Part shown: positions 41,947 to 53,009 of the stretch, in pieces
Position numbering within the stretch: the stretch's first letter is position 1
Layout: every line of letters starts with the position of its first letter
NCBI GenBank assembly: GCA_913057175.1
Contig: CAJXNP010000006.1
Span: 1-64,000, forward strand
Direction: 5' to 3'
Source of the DNA: an uncultured Cytophagales bacterium
Lineage (GTDB): Bacteria; Bacteroidota; Bacteroidia; Cytophagales; Cyclobacteriaceae
DNA: 64,000 bases
Made by a program: the position numbers and the translations under genes
The notes under the pieces: model-generated
The model's input: only the letters and a program-made list of their open reading frames with translations
What the model was told of the DNA's origin: nothing
Databases searched by the model: none

Positions 41947-42567
41947 ATGAAATCCTACAATTTATTATTTGCCGTATTGCTGGTTTTGTTAGGTGGGTGC
42001 TATCCACAGGGGCCTGAATATACTGAAGAGATGGATATCGTTTTTACTACTTATGACGAACAGTATGATTTTACGTCCAAAAGCACGTATGCCATGCCTG
42101 ATCAGATCGTGGTAGATGTGGACATAGAAAACGGTGATACCTCATTTGTTTACATGGATGCCAAATATGCGATTCCTATTCTAAACGAAATAGATGAAAA
42201 CATGCTCGCATATGGCTGGTCAAAAGTAGCCATCAATGAAAACCCTGATTTATTGATGATGCCTGCAGGACTTTCGTCTACTACCTATTTTTATGGATGG
42301 TGGTACGACTGGTGGTGGGGTGGTTGGTACCCCTGGTGGGGCTGGTACTATCCTCCGTATTATCCGGTAGTGGGAAGTTATACGACTGGTACGTTGATGA
42401 TGGTTTTGGCCGATCCGAATGCAGCGGAAGATAATCCGGTCAAACAAACGCCTATCACCTGGCTTTCGGCAAGTAATGGCATTTTTAATTATTCATATGA
42501 TGTTACGCGTGTGACCGATGCCATTGAAAAAAGTTTTGCCCAATCACCATATCTTAATATTGACTAA
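41947..42567 (+). CDS. DUF4136-type lipoprotein with Trp/Tyr-rich insert
   Basis: 206 aa, lipobox LLGGC at residue 19. The fold tracks that of the preceding gene (FTTYDEQYDFTSKSTYAMP, then NEIDENMLAYGWSKV, TGTLMMVLADP, then a C-terminal helix). Near residue 115-140 it carries an aromatic stretch with repeated WW, YY, PP and G (YDWWWGGWYPWWGWYYPPYY). It is probably a paralogue anchored at the membrane, with the insert as a hydrophobic patch. Confidence 0.82.
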   Translation: MKSYNLLFAVLLVLLGGCYPQGPEYTEEMDIVFTTYDEQYDFTSKSTYAMPDQIVVDVDIENGDTSFVYMDAKYAIPILNEIDENMLAYGWSKVAINENPDLLMMPAGLSSTTYFYGWWYDWWWGGWYPWWGWYYPPYYPVVGSYTTGTLMMVLADPNAAEDNPVKQTPITWLSASNGIFNYSYDVTRVTDAIEKSFAQSPYLNID

Positions 42568-42594
42568 AACCGATAGATCCTAAACAATACAATC

Positions 42595-43185
42595 ATGAAA
42601 AAAGTACTATTTATATTCAGCATTTGTTTGATAGCGTCGGTTTATACGTTCGCACAAAGCAATCATTTTGGTATGTACTACTCCATTGCGTTTCCAACGG
42701 GCGATGTAGGGGAATATATTTCCAAACCAAGTTTCAGGGGAGTCTATTTTGATTTTCACAAGACCATTAATGAAAATGTAGGGATAGGATTGAGTACGGG
42801 TTGGACGGTTTTTTATGAAGAGAAAGCCGAGGATACCTATACCATTGAAAACAACTCCCTCACTGGCAAGCAATACCGATACAGTAATCATGTTCCGATT
42901 CTTGCCAGCGGTGTTTACTATATGCAGCCGGATCAAACGATCAATCCGTTTGCCAAGCTTGGCATAGGAACTATTTATACCAGACGAAATACCGATATGG
43001 GTCAGTATACCTATGAACTGGAGGCATGGAATTTTGCGCTTGCTCCGGAATTTGGGGTCCAATACTCGGTTGGTTACGAAAGCGCTGTCAGCCTTTCATT
43101 AAAATATTTTGCTGGTTTTCAGGCTGGAAATGAGCTAGACGCCTCCCAGTCATACTTTGCAATAAATTTTGGATTTGTCTATTAA
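42595..43185 (+). CDS. Small outer-membrane beta-barrel protein
   Basis: 196 aa; signal peptide (FIFSICLIASVYTFAQ) and about eight amphipathic strands ending in Phe-Val-Tyr (YFAINFGFVY), as expected for an outer-membrane barrel. Glycine-bracketed turns (GIGLSTGWTVFY, FAKLGIGTIYTRR, GVQYSVGYES) fit the OmpX/PorT-like barrels of Bacteroidota. Third in the DUF4136 operon. Confidence 0.8.
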   Translation: MKKVLFIFSICLIASVYTFAQSNHFGMYYSIAFPTGDVGEYISKPSFRGVYFDFHKTINENVGIGLSTGWTVFYEEKAEDTYTIENNSLTGKQYRYSNHVPILASGVYYMQPDQTINPFAKLGIGTIYTRRNTDMGQYTYELEAWNFALAPEFGVQYSVGYESAVSLSLKYFAGFQAGNELDASQSYFAINFGFVY

Positions 43186-43728
43186 ACAAAAGCAGAACGC
43201 TAAAAATTTGAAAGCAGGAGAGTCTCCTCAAAAATATTTCAAATACATTATATGGTTTTTAATTTCTGATAGCATAGACAGTGAAAAAAAATCACTGTTT
43301 ATGCTTTCTTTCAGGAAAACAATTAGCATAAAGAAAAAGAAATCAAAATAAAGAATCCATTTCCGAACGATAGTATTTCCCCTGCCCTTATCATTTGTGC
43401 CAATTCCGTGTTCGTTTTTGCCGTTGGAAAGAATGTGCATACCTGTTGGTTCAGAGTTACCCAAAGACCCGGTGTATTAAGCGGAATAAAGTTTAGGACC
43501 TTCAAACAAAATTTTATCACCATACCTTACGGGGAAGATATTGATGGTTTTATATCTGCTGATTGTCAGTGCCGCAATTCATTCCAATCTACTTCCTTTC
43601 AATGAATTCAAAATGAAAGTCAATACATTTATGCCATATAGTTAAACCAAAAAACAGATCAGATTTAATATTTATAATTTCTAAACCAAACACAGATGAA
43701 AATCACGCTCATACTCTTGGGATCAAAA
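43186..43728. other. Spacer with a weak terminator
   Basis: AGCATAGACAGTGA...TCACTGTTTATGCT (43271-43304) is a hairpin followed by TTCTTTC; it may end the DUF4136 operon. No gene is supported in the rest. Confidence 0.5.
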
Positions 43729-44736
43729 ATGAATAAGCTCATTTTCACATTTGTACTAATATTTGTAATTCAAGGTGTTAATGCCCAAACCGACTCCCTG
43801 ATACTTAACAATGACAACATCATTGTTGGTGAACTCAAAGATATGGATAGGGGAGTTTTGACCATTGAGACAGACTATAGTGATAGCGATTTTAAAATAG
43901 AATGGGAGAAAATAAAGCGAATACGTACAGAAACGAACTATCTGATCACCCTCTCTGATGGGAGAAGGTTCAATGGTAATATTGCGACCCTTGACAGTAC
44001 ATTGATAAGTATATATAGTGAAGCTGGTACTGAAACGGTAAACAGGGATGATATTGTTTTTTTAAAATCTGTGGATTCCGGATTTTGGGACCAGTTAAAT
44101 GCCTCGATTGACCTGGGATACAGCCATACTAAAGCAAATAATCTGAATCAATTTAGCATAAGGAGTGGGATAGGCTACCTTGCCGAGCGTTGGTCAGCTG
44201 ATGCGAATTACAACAATATTATTTCTACTCAAGACGATGTTGAAAAAATAAAGAGGCTGGATGCAGATCTTACCTTTAGATACTACCTGCCAAAAGATTG
44301 GTATATTCTTGGTCAGCTCACCTGGTTATCCAATACCGAACAGGCAATTAAGCTAAGAACTGTTACCAACCTTGGTCTTGGTAAATACCTGATCCATACC
44401 AACCAAACCTATTGGGGTGTGCAGGCAGGTGGATCGTTTAACAATGAAACCTATTCCACGGAAGCCGCCGACAGACAAAGTGCGGAAGCTTTTTTTGGAA
44501 CTGAATTAAACATGTATGATATCGGCGATTTTAGCCTGCTTACAAACCTGGTGGCCTACCCAAGTTTAACCGAATCTGGTCGTTGGCGTGTTGACTATTC
44601 ACTTGACACAAAGTATGATCTGCCATTGGACTTTTATATTAAAATTGGCTTTACCCTAAACTTTGATAATCAACCGGTTGAAGGAGCAAGCGACACGGAT
44701 TATGTCCTTCAGACATCGTTTGGATGGGAGTTGTAA
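43729..44736 (+). CDS. DUF481 outer-membrane protein
   Basis: 335 aa from the ATG at 43729, which opens a clean signal peptide (NKLIFTFVLIFVIQGVNAQ); an ATG twelve codons earlier is possible. Residues about 20-115 form a small beta domain (NNDNIIVGELKDMDRGVLTIETDYSDSDFKIEW). The remainder is the DUF481 (YdiY) barrel: SIDLGYSHTKANNLNQFSI, WSADANYNNIISTQDDV, RYYLPKDWYILGQLTWLSNTEQ, ending in the aromatic QTSFGWEL. Role unknown. Confidence 0.85.
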   Translation: MNKLIFTFVLIFVIQGVNAQTDSLILNNDNIIVGELKDMDRGVLTIETDYSDSDFKIEWEKIKRIRTETNYLITLSDGRRFNGNIATLDSTLISIYSEAGTETVNRDDIVFLKSVDSGFWDQLNASIDLGYSHTKANNLNQFSIRSGIGYLAERWSADANYNNIISTQDDVEKIKRLDADLTFRYYLPKDWYILGQLTWLSNTEQAIKLRTVTNLGLGKYLIHTNQTYWGVQAGGSFNNETYSTEAADRQSAEAFFGTELNMYDIGDFSLLTNLVAYPSLTESGRWRVDYSLDTKYDLPLDFYIKIGFTLNFDNQPVEGASDTDYVLQTSFGWEL

Positions 44737-45170
44737 GGAGCAATGAAAAGAGGTAAGGCATGTGTAACCATTTATGCTAACATAGTTTTACTGTCTAACA
44801 TGGGAGACTTGAGTTTAAGTAATCCGATATCTTCTCCAAATTGCCTTAGGGCATCATGGGTACAATTGCTGTCTTAAAAGGGTCTTTGCCAAAGACCCTG
44901 CAATTACTGGAGAAAGGATGATGAATGTTTTTCAATTCTCCTCGCTGTCATTTCAGCCAAAGGAAGAAATCTACTGGTTGTATTTTATATGTTGGAATCA
45001 CTCTGAAGTTGGTGAGTGTTTCTCATTCGCAATACCATAGATTTCTCATTTCGTAAACCTCCACTCATTGTCAGTCGTTTCGGTAAACTTCATTCGAAAT
45101 GAGACACTTTGATGGGTTCGAGTTGTGCATTCGCCAGATACCCTGCGTCACTTTGAGGCTATTGTAATGC
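44737..45170. other. Spacer with two hairpins
   Basis: GGGTCTTT/AAAGACCC (44880-44898) is followed by TTTT on the minus strand and may end the hydrolase transcript. TCTCATTTCG (45044-45053) pairs with CGAAATGAGA (45095-45104). No gene is supported. Confidence 0.5.
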
Positions 45171-45956
45171 TCAATAAATATCTTCCAAAATTTCCGAAAG
45201 TTGGTCTGGTATTGAGAAAAACGGGGAGTGGCTGCTCTCAAGGGTATATACTTTTTTACATTTTACATTCTCTGAAAGTTTTGCTTTTTCCATATCCTTC
45301 GCCTGGGAACAGAGAATATAATACTTTGGAATACTTCCATAATTTTCATTGGTGACGCTCACCGGTGTTGCCAGAACTGCCAGTGGGCCTTTTCGCAAGT
45401 GAGATTTTGCAAAACTCAGATCCGCCGGGGAGCAGTCGTGGTACAGCAATTCTTCCACCTTGTCCAGGTTGAGCGAAACCGACTTTTGGTCCTCTGAAAC
45501 CAGTAGACTTTGGCCTAAAGGTGTTCCGGCACTGGTATATTTTCCTGCCAGGCTAAAAACCGATTCTCCATCGTTTGGCAGAAATGCATCGAGAAATACC
45601 AACGATGCAACTTTATCCTTGCCCAATATTTCGCCTGCTTGAGCGATTACAACTCCTCCGCTGGAATGACCAACCAAAATAACTTCTCCTGATTGAGCAT
45701 TGGCAATTGATACAACTTTATTCACACAATCCTTCAAACTAACACCCTCAACCAATGCGGTATCAGCCCCATGTCCGGGTAAATCAAAGATGATGGTTTT
45801 ATAGCCCTTTCCTTCCATAAGCGGTACTACCTTGTACCAGCTCCAGGCACCATGCCATTGGGCATGTACAAAAACATAGGTTTTGGTCTGCTGCTGAGAA
45901 AAAGAAGTTGTCATCACTCCAAAAATCATTAGTGCTAAACAATATATGCTTTTCAT
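45171..45956 (-). CDS. Exported alpha/beta hydrolase
   Basis: 261 aa with signal peptide (SIYCLALMIFGVMTTSFSQQ). Alpha/beta-hydrolase layout: TYVFVHAQWHGAWSWYKV (oxyanion side), IIFDLPGHGAD, nucleophile Ser in VILVGHSSGGVV, acid region LVFLDAFLPNDG and likely His in LESSHSPFF near the end. The HAQWHGAWSW motif is shared with plant-type esterases and salicylate/methyl-jasmonate esterase relatives. Substrate unknown. The AraC-type gene 66 bases upstream on the same strand is a likely regulator. Confidence 0.87.
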   Translation of the reverse strand: MKSIYCLALMIFGVMTTSFSQQQTKTYVFVHAQWHGAWSWYKVVPLMEGKGYKTIIFDLPGHGADTALVEGVSLKDCVNKVVSIANAQSGEVILVGHSSGGVVIAQAGEILGKDKVASLVFLDAFLPNDGESVFSLAGKYTSAGTPLGQSLLVSEDQKSVSLNLDKVEELLYHDCSPADLSFAKSHLRKGPLAVLATPVSVTNENYGSIPKYYILCSQAKDMEKAKLSENVKCKKVYTLESSHSPFFSIPDQLSEILEDIY

Positions 45957-46022
45957 AAAGATCCTTTTTTAATACCAAGATCGATAAGTTTTTATTCAGA
46001 CTATTGGTAAAAAAAGGACATG

Positions 46023-46886
46023 TTAGGATCGGACAAATGAGTTTGCTCTATGCTGATAAAGGTGATCCGTAAGTCCTAATATCCGCTCGGGTGCATTGCT
46101 TTCCTGTTGATGAAATTCATTTGGTGTTTTACTGGTAAATTCCTTGTAATCCCTGACGAGATGCTGATAATCATAATAACCACATTCAACGATTATATCC
46201 AGCCAATCTCTTTCAGGAAAAGCATTTTTAATATTGTAAGCCCTGTTAAAGCGGATGATCCTGGAATATGTTTTTGGATTTACCCCCACGCTTTCATAAA
46301 ACTTTCTCTTGAACTGCTTGGTACAGAGACAGGCATTACCCGCCAGCGTATCCAGTGATAGATTGCCTCCGCTGTAAATCATCTTTTGAGTCACAGTATC
46401 CAAAGGTTTACTGTCCATCCGGGATTTCCGAATCAATTCGAAGCTAGCTGATTCTATGATGGATAGCATTTCATTGTAGGTATTTGCATCCTGCAACCGC
46501 GTTAAAGTATCTTGCAGGTCTGTTGAAAAAATTAGCGTGGCATCGATGTGCTCATTGGTCAATTCGTGGGCAGGAATGCCTGTTAAACGAAAAATCGCAG
46601 TAGGTTGAAAGACGACCTGGACACTGATAAAACTATCCCCTGTAAATTGTTGAACCACCGATGTCCTTTGGCCGAGCAATACTATGGATGGCTGCATACA
46701 TTTTTCACTCCCATTTTTTTGAACCGCCCAGAAATCGCGCAGAAAAAAATGCAGAACACATTCAGGCTTTGGAGCATACGATTTCACCGGAATATCCTTT
46801 GACCCACCGAACTCAAAATGAATAATCCGGTAACATTGAATAAATTCACGCAATGGAGCTTTTGGTAAAAATTCGTTAAGAATCAT
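46023..46886 (-). CDS. AraC-family transcriptional regulator
   Basis: 287 aa. The N-terminal 150 residues resemble the DUF6597 sensor type (LREFIQCYRIIHFEF, KPECVLHFFLRD). The C-terminal double helix-turn-helix is LSLDTLAGNACLCTKQFKRKF and IIVECGYYDYQHLVRDYKEFTSKTPNEFH. Same strand and just upstream of the hydrolase gene, which it may control. Confidence 0.9.
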   Translation of the reverse strand: MILNEFLPKAPLREFIQCYRIIHFEFGGSKDIPVKSYAPKPECVLHFFLRDFWAVQKNGSEKCMQPSIVLLGQRTSVVQQFTGDSFISVQVVFQPTAIFRLTGIPAHELTNEHIDATLIFSTDLQDTLTRLQDANTYNEMLSIIESASFELIRKSRMDSKPLDTVTQKMIYSGGNLSLDTLAGNACLCTKQFKRKFYESVGVNPKTYSRIIRFNRAYNIKNAFPERDWLDIIVECGYYDYQHLVRDYKEFTSKTPNEFHQQESNAPERILGLTDHLYQHRANSFVRS

Positions 46887-47069
46887 TTTATGCTACTTTT
46901 GCTAGGTGCAAGCCTGCATTTTGTTACAGTTAAATGTAGTTGATTGTGTTCTATATTTCTACTTCCACATCCCTCTTTCTATCTACCATGCCCATTTTAG
47001 TTTGGGCAGGCTTGGGATTAAAATTGCGGAAGATGACAAAAGAATAGCTAAACTTCTTTAAATTTGTAA

Positions 47070-47083
47070 TATATTATAATATA
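47070..47083. promoter_or_regulatory. 14-bp palindrome before the toxin-antitoxin pair
   Basis: TATATTATAATATA is perfectly self-complementary and ends 11 bases before the antitoxin start. Ribbon-helix-helix antitoxins commonly repress from such sites. Confidence 0.5.
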
Positions 47084-47094
47084 ACATATTCGGT

Positions 47095-47328
47095 ATGAAT
47101 ATATCTGTTTATTTACCAGATGCTCTTAAGCGTCGTTTTGATGCCTTTGTTAAAGAAAAAGGGATGACCACAAACGGCGCAATTCGTAAAGCAGTTGAAT
47201 TGCTGTTGAAAAATGAGTCAAACAAAAAATGGGGTGATTGGATCAATCAACTGGAACCAGACCCTGACTTTCCAGGCATTGAAGAACTTAGAACGGATTT
47301 GAAACCACCTAAGGAAGATCTCTTTTAG
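47095..47328 (+). CDS. Ribbon-helix-helix antitoxin, VapB-like
   Basis: 77 aa. The first 45 residues are a ribbon-helix-helix unit (MNISVYLPDALKRRFDAFVKEKGMTTNGAIRKAVELLL, here described in full as one strand plus two helices); the tail is acidic and extended (LEPDPDFPGIEELRTDLKPP), suited to wrapping a toxin. One base separates its stop from the PIN toxin ATG. Confidence 0.85.
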   Translation: MNISVYLPDALKRRFDAFVKEKGMTTNGAIRKAVELLLKNESNKKWGDWINQLEPDPDFPGIEELRTDLKPPKEDLF

Positions 47329-47329
47329 C

Positions 47330-47728
47330 ATGATCTATTTGTTAGACACTTGTGTCATCATTGATCTTATTAAAGGAGATGCTAATACGATTCAGGCTAT
47401 GAAGTCTAAATCTCCTGACCAGGTAGCCATATCGTCAATCACAGAATTTGAATTGAGATATGGTATGGAACAAACTTCAAAATTGAAGAGTAAATCCAAA
47501 AGTATTGTTGAGGCTATATTGTCAGAAGTCAAAACATTGAATTTTGAATCGAAGGAAGCTGTGATAGCTGCAAAAATCAGGAATAACCTGCGGGTATTGG
47601 GAACGCCCATTGGTCCATATGATTTTTTAATTGCTGCCACCGCATTAGCTAATGATTTGATATTGGTTACATCAAATGAAAAGGAATTTACAAGGATACA
47701 GGATCTGAAAATAGAGAATTGGAGGTAG
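47330..47728 (+). CDS. PIN-domain ribonuclease toxin, VapC-like
   Basis: 132 aa, full length. The four acidic positions of the PIN site appear present: Asp6 in YLLDTCVIIDLI, Glu in SSITEFELRYG, Asp in GPYDFLIAATAL and a late acidic residue near TSNEKEFTRI. VapC toxins cleave tRNA or rRNA when freed from antitoxin. In contrast to the truncated toxin at 20.3 kb, this pair looks functional. Confidence 0.88.
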   Translation: MIYLLDTCVIIDLIKGDANTIQAMKSKSPDQVAISSITEFELRYGMEQTSKLKSKSKSIVEAILSEVKTLNFESKEAVIAAKIRNNLRVLGTPIGPYDFLIAATALANDLILVTSNEKEFTRIQDLKIENWR

Positions 47729-47803
47729 CCTTCTTAATCAATGAAGCCGGTTGATCCATCTTACTCAATCAGAAGGTTATTAGGATTGCAATAACTAATT
47801 ACT

Positions 47804-47887
47804 ATGAGTAGCAAAAGAATTTTAGCCAGTGACCTGTTTGCCGGACAGTTTTTGAAAAGCGAGCTGGAGGCCAGGGAAATGAAGTGA
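47804..47887 (+). pseudogene. N-terminal remnant of a HigA-type antitoxin
   Basis: A 27-codon frame encodes SSKRILASDLFAGQFLKSEL followed by EAREMK and a stop. HigA/XRE antitoxins often open ...HPGExLKEELEARxMKQ before their helix-turn-helix. Here translation stops exactly where the helix-turn-helix should begin and no continuation is seen in other frames. Small size makes this tentative. Confidence 0.4.
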
Positions 47888-48018
47888 ATTGATCCGCTCG
47901 TTCGCATTTGCAGTGCGGATTAAATCACCATTTGACTATTAAACCCCATTATTTCCACACCTATGGTTTTTACACTCAAAAAACCTAATTTTGCGCTCCG
48001 GTTAAAAACAACAAGTAA

Positions 48019-49671
<1,653 letters not shown>

Positions 49672-49699
49672 ATATTAATTTTTTTACCTAATAATAATC

Positions 49700-50245
49700 A
49701 TGTCCGTAAGTAGATATGTCATCACTGATCAGCAAGCTCCTCACTATCTAACCTGTACCGTAGTTCATTGGATTGATCTGTTTTCCAGGAAGGATTATAA
49801 GGATGTAGTGGTTGATTCATTAAATCACTGCATCGAAAACAAACACTTGGAAATTTTTGCATGGGTAATTATGAGCAATCACATTCACCTGGTCGCACAG
49901 TGCCATTCACCAGGTTACATGTCGAATTTTTTGCGTGACTTTAAAAAATTTACCTCTAAGACATTTATTGAAGTCGTGGGTTCAATCAATGAAAGCCGTC
50001 AAAAATGGCTGCTGGATAAGTTTTCCTTTGAAGCAAGAAGGACCAGACGGGCAGAAAACTATAAAGTCTGGCAGGATGATAACCACCCCATTGATTTGAC
50101 TGATATCGATATGATGGAAAAGATCAACTACATTCATGAAAATCCCGTTCGTGCAGGATTAGTTGATGCCCCCGAAGATTATGTTTACAGCAGCGCCAGA
50201 AACTATGTTGGAAAGAAAGGTTTAGTCCCTGTGACAGTGATTTAG
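49700..50245 (+). CDS. REP-associated tyrosine transposase (RAYT, IS200-like)
   Basis: 181 aa, HUH/Y1 fold. The metal-binding motif is IMSNHIHLVAQC, and the catalytic Tyr should be that of NYIHENPVRAGLV. Domain opening HYLTCTVVHWIDLF and ending DYVYSSARNYVG are typical of RAYTs. These are single-copy, chromosomally domesticated nucleases that act on REP hairpins. It is flanked by two identical 57-base double-hairpin repeats and a third, slightly diverged copy 0.8 kb on. Confidence 0.92.
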   Translation: MSVSRYVITDQQAPHYLTCTVVHWIDLFSRKDYKDVVVDSLNHCIENKHLEIFAWVIMSNHIHLVAQCHSPGYMSNFLRDFKKFTSKTFIEVVGSINESRQKWLLDKFSFEARRTRRAENYKVWQDDNHPIDLTDIDMMEKINYIHENPVRAGLVDAPEDYVYSSARNYVGKKGLVPVTVI

Positions 50246-50351
50246 ATCTGGCAATACACCCGCCTGTCTTGTCACTGGCAATGCAATTGCCATTCTCTTG
50301 CATCCTCGTTACCGCTTACGCTCAAACGAGGACGATGGGACGGTTTAGGTG
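50246..50351. repeat. Related hairpin between RAYT and REP copy 2
   Basis: TCCTCGTT...AACGAGGA around CCGCTTACGCTC gives a further stem made of the same CCTCGTT arm as the REP copies, so it may be a diverged unit of the same family. Confidence 0.5.
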
Positions 50352-50408
50352 AAGTGAATATAGTCCTTGTTTACAACGAGGACTTCCGAGAATAGCGAAT
50401 GTTTCGCT
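50352..50408 (+). repeat. REP of the RAYT, copy 2
   Basis: Identical over 57 bases to copy 1 (49615-49671), same orientation. Confidence 0.8.
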
Positions 50409-50561
50409 CTCTCAATCTCTCTTTCTACACCCCTGAAACTTGGAGGAGATACCGGAATACTGAAATTAATTCAGCACAGGCAGGTCCTGTAATTGTCTCT
50501 TTTAAGGTGACTATTGTTTAACAATCGACAAATTTAATCCCGAAGGTCTTCCAGATGGAGG

Positions 50562-50999
50562 TTAAATTTGTCCTTTATAGTTGGGGTCAAAATCTACCAT
50601 CCATTCAATTCCGTATTTGTCTCTAAACATTCCAAAGTATGAGCCCCAGGGACTATCAGCAATTGGCATTTCGATTTGTCCGCCTGCTGAAAGACCATTA
50701 AATAAATTATCGGCTTCTTCTTTGCTTTCTGTGCTGATTGAAATCTTACTCCTGTGCTCGTTTTCGTTTGTTCGGCCCATACTTTCAGGTACATCATTTG
50801 CCATTAAAATGTTTTTACCAATAGGTAAAGCAATATGCATTACTTTATTGGCTTCATTTTCTGCTACTGGAAATTCAGCACTTGCCAGGTCTTTGAAACG
50901 CATAATTTTTGCAAACTCTCCTCCAAATACGGATTTGTAAAAATTGAAAGCTTCTTCGGCATTTCCGTTGAAGTTAATGTGAGGGTTGATCAGTGCCAT
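50562..50999 (-). CDS. VOC-family protein (PhnB-like)
   Basis: 145 aa. Starts ALINPHINFNGNAEEAFNFYKSVFGGEF, the usual opening of PhnB-like (3-demethylubiquinone methyltransferase-type) glyoxalase-fold proteins. Further motifs are VMHIALPIGKNILMANDV and DSPWGSYFGMFRDKYGIEWMVDF. Metal-binding His/Glu positions are partly present, but enzyme activity is not established for this group. Confidence 0.88.
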   Translation of the reverse strand: MALINPHINFNGNAEEAFNFYKSVFGGEFAKIMRFKDLASAEFPVAENEANKVMHIALPIGKNILMANDVPESMGRTNENEHRSKISISTESKEEADNLFNGLSAGGQIEMPIADSPWGSYFGMFRDKYGIEWMVDFDPNYKGQI

Positions 51000-51168
51000 T
51001 GTTATTAAGTTGATTTTTGCTGTTCAAACGTACTGCTTAACTATAAAATAAATAGGGTATAATCGCGTCAAAAAAAGAGGTTGATTACACCGAGAGGTTT
51101 TTTCGTCTAAGCAGGTCTGCTTCTACAACCACAATTTGTTCTCCGAGCAACTTTAATCATGAATGGCT

Positions 51169-51217
51169 TATAGTCCTTGTTTTCAACGAGGACTTCTGAG
51201 AATAGCGAATGTTTCGC
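51169..51217 (+). repeat. REP of the RAYT, copy 3 (diverged)
   Basis: Same two-hairpin unit with two or three substitutions (TTTTCAACGAGG, ACTTCTGAG) relative to copies 1 and 2. Confidence 0.75.
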
Positions 51218-51274
51218 AATATTTCCCCAAAGGTCGTACCTTTATGATCTAAATTCTTTTTAACTTTTCATTAA

Positions 51275-51478
51275 ATGGCGGAGGGTAAAAAACGGTCTGA
51301 TGTTTCCATCGGACAATTGGTAAATGTGGTTCAAAAACATCACCAGCGAAGCGGTGAGCTGACCGAAGGGATCGTGAAGAAATTACTGACCAAATCCTCT
51401 TTCCATCCCTATGGGATTAAAGTCATGCTGGATGACGGGACAGTCGGCAGAGTGAAAGAGATTTTGGAGGATGAGTGA
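51275..51478 (+). CDS. YwbE-family protein
   Basis: 67 aa; matches the small DUF2196/YwbE family over its whole length: KRSDVSIGQLVNVVQKHHQRSG, LTEGIVKKLLTKSSFHPYGIKV, LDDGTVGRVKEIL. KOW-like beta fold; role unknown. Single gene. Confidence 0.88.
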   Translation: MAEGKKRSDVSIGQLVNVVQKHHQRSGELTEGIVKKLLTKSSFHPYGIKVMLDDGTVGRVKEILEDE

Positions 51479-51559
51479 GTTCAGCGAACGTTAAGCTTAT
51501 GTTCATCCACGTTTTTAAATGTGAACAAGCAGTTTCACGAATCTCAACAAACATTTTTT

Positions 51560-52738
51560 TCACAGCCCAATTTCCGATACCTTACTTGAACTTATCTGTA
51601 TCGATTTCACCACTATTTGGATGAAATGTAATTTTCGTAAAACGGAGCGGGTCATAACAAATGGATAAAAATCGGGCTGGCCCATGCTGCGTGCTAATTC
51701 GTTAAGCACCGTCGTCAGCTGCACCCATGAATTCATCAGCAAGACTACCCTTTGTGCATCAGGTGCTTCCGGGTTGTAAAGGTCATTCACCGTAAAGGGT
51801 TCAATCCTGGCTTCCACCTCCTCTCCACGAATGCCAAAGCTTAGCGCAGTATCCAGGCTGTCCACAACGTGCATATAATGCGCCCAACACTCCGCCCAAT
51901 CTTCCCAAGGATGCACGGAAGCATACGAAGAGATGTAGTAGTCTTTCCAATTCGAGGGTGGACCCTGTTCATAGTTACGTTTGAGCGCTGCTGCATAGTC
52001 CTGCTGCTCATCCCCGAAGAGCTCGCGAAATTTTGGCAGCCATGGTGTGTCCGCAATCAGGCGGTCCCAGTAATAGTGGCCGACCTCATGGCGGAAATGT
52101 CCCAGCAAAGTACGGTAAGGTTCGTGCAGGTCTTGCCGTATTTTTTCCCGCTTGGCGTCATCCGCTTCCTCTACGTTTAAGGTAATGAGACCATTGGCGT
52201 GGCCGGTCAACACACGAGGGCCATTTTCCGGTGAGCGTAAAAAATCGAACATTAGTCCATTGCTGGTGTCTTCGCTGACCTTAGACTGTACCGGAAGACC
52301 CAGGCTCAGTAGTTGGGCCACGAGGCGCCGTTTTGCATTTTCAATGACTCGCCACCAAAGCCGGTTGTTTTCATCGTCGAGATCGGGGATGGTGTTGTTA
52401 AGCCTGCAGGAAATACAGAGGGAATGTGAATCGTCTGCCGGGACAAGCCAGTTGCAGCCCGCAGGGGAGCTGAAATTTTCACATTGCCGCCAAAGAAGTG
52501 AAGTTTCCTCCATGCCGGCAATATGCCAGGTATTTACTTCCTTTCCTGGTATCAGTGCACGTACCTGTGCCTGGTTCGGCTCATAGCCAAGGGGTGATTT
52601 GCAACCCAGGCAAAGACTGTTATGAAAGAAGACCGGTCTTCCGCAGGTGCAACGATACGATTGTCCACGACCCGAGAGCTCTTTTGTTTTCCAAACCTCC
52701 GTGAGTTGTTTCGTGATGATATCGAAAAGAGGATTCAT
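51560..52738 (-). CDS. Zinc-ribbon metallopeptidase-like protein
   Basis: 392 aa. The N-terminal zinc ribbon shows as RCTCGRPVFFHNSLCLGCKSP, with a second Cys set (CENFSSPAGCNW, CISCRL). The peptidase-like domain carries His217-Glu218-x-x-His221 in GHFRHEVGHYYWDRL, with WEDWAECWAHYMHVVDSLD further on as the likely third-ligand region. This architecture is that of the putative zinc-binding peptidase family formerly DUF2248. Cytoplasmic, substrate unknown. Confidence 0.87.
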   Translation of the reverse strand: MNPLFDIITKQLTEVWKTKELSGRGQSYRCTCGRPVFFHNSLCLGCKSPLGYEPNQAQVRALIPGKEVNTWHIAGMEETSLLWRQCENFSSPAGCNWLVPADDSHSLCISCRLNNTIPDLDDENNRLWWRVIENAKRRLVAQLLSLGLPVQSKVSEDTSNGLMFDFLRSPENGPRVLTGHANGLITLNVEEADDAKREKIRQDLHEPYRTLLGHFRHEVGHYYWDRLIADTPWLPKFRELFGDEQQDYAAALKRNYEQGPPSNWKDYYISSYASVHPWEDWAECWAHYMHVVDSLDTALSFGIRGEEVEARIEPFTVNDLYNPEAPDAQRVVLLMNSWVQLTTVLNELARSMGQPDFYPFVMTRSVLRKLHFIQIVVKSIQISSSKVSEIGL

Positions 52739-53009
52739 ATGAATTTGTTTTGATGGTAGTTGGGCCTGGTAGAGTCAATTTTTCTAATCTGGCCGACAAG
52801 TAGGGCTATAATTTCTCTTATTTCATTTAATGTAACGCTCCTTTGAAAGACAATCAAGCATCAATTATTTATCTTAAAAAGACAACTTCATGAAGTGCTG
52901 ATTCACCGCTATATTAATTCTGTTGTTTAACGGAATTAGCCATTCACTTATTTTCAGCATTTTGTATCTTTCCTGTATCAACAGATTCCTCCTTTTGTCG
53001 GAATGACAA
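52739..53009. other. Spacer, nothing recognised
   Basis: A+T-rich, 271 bases, no gene or clear structure. It should contain the promoter of the zinc peptidase gene. Confidence 0.5.
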
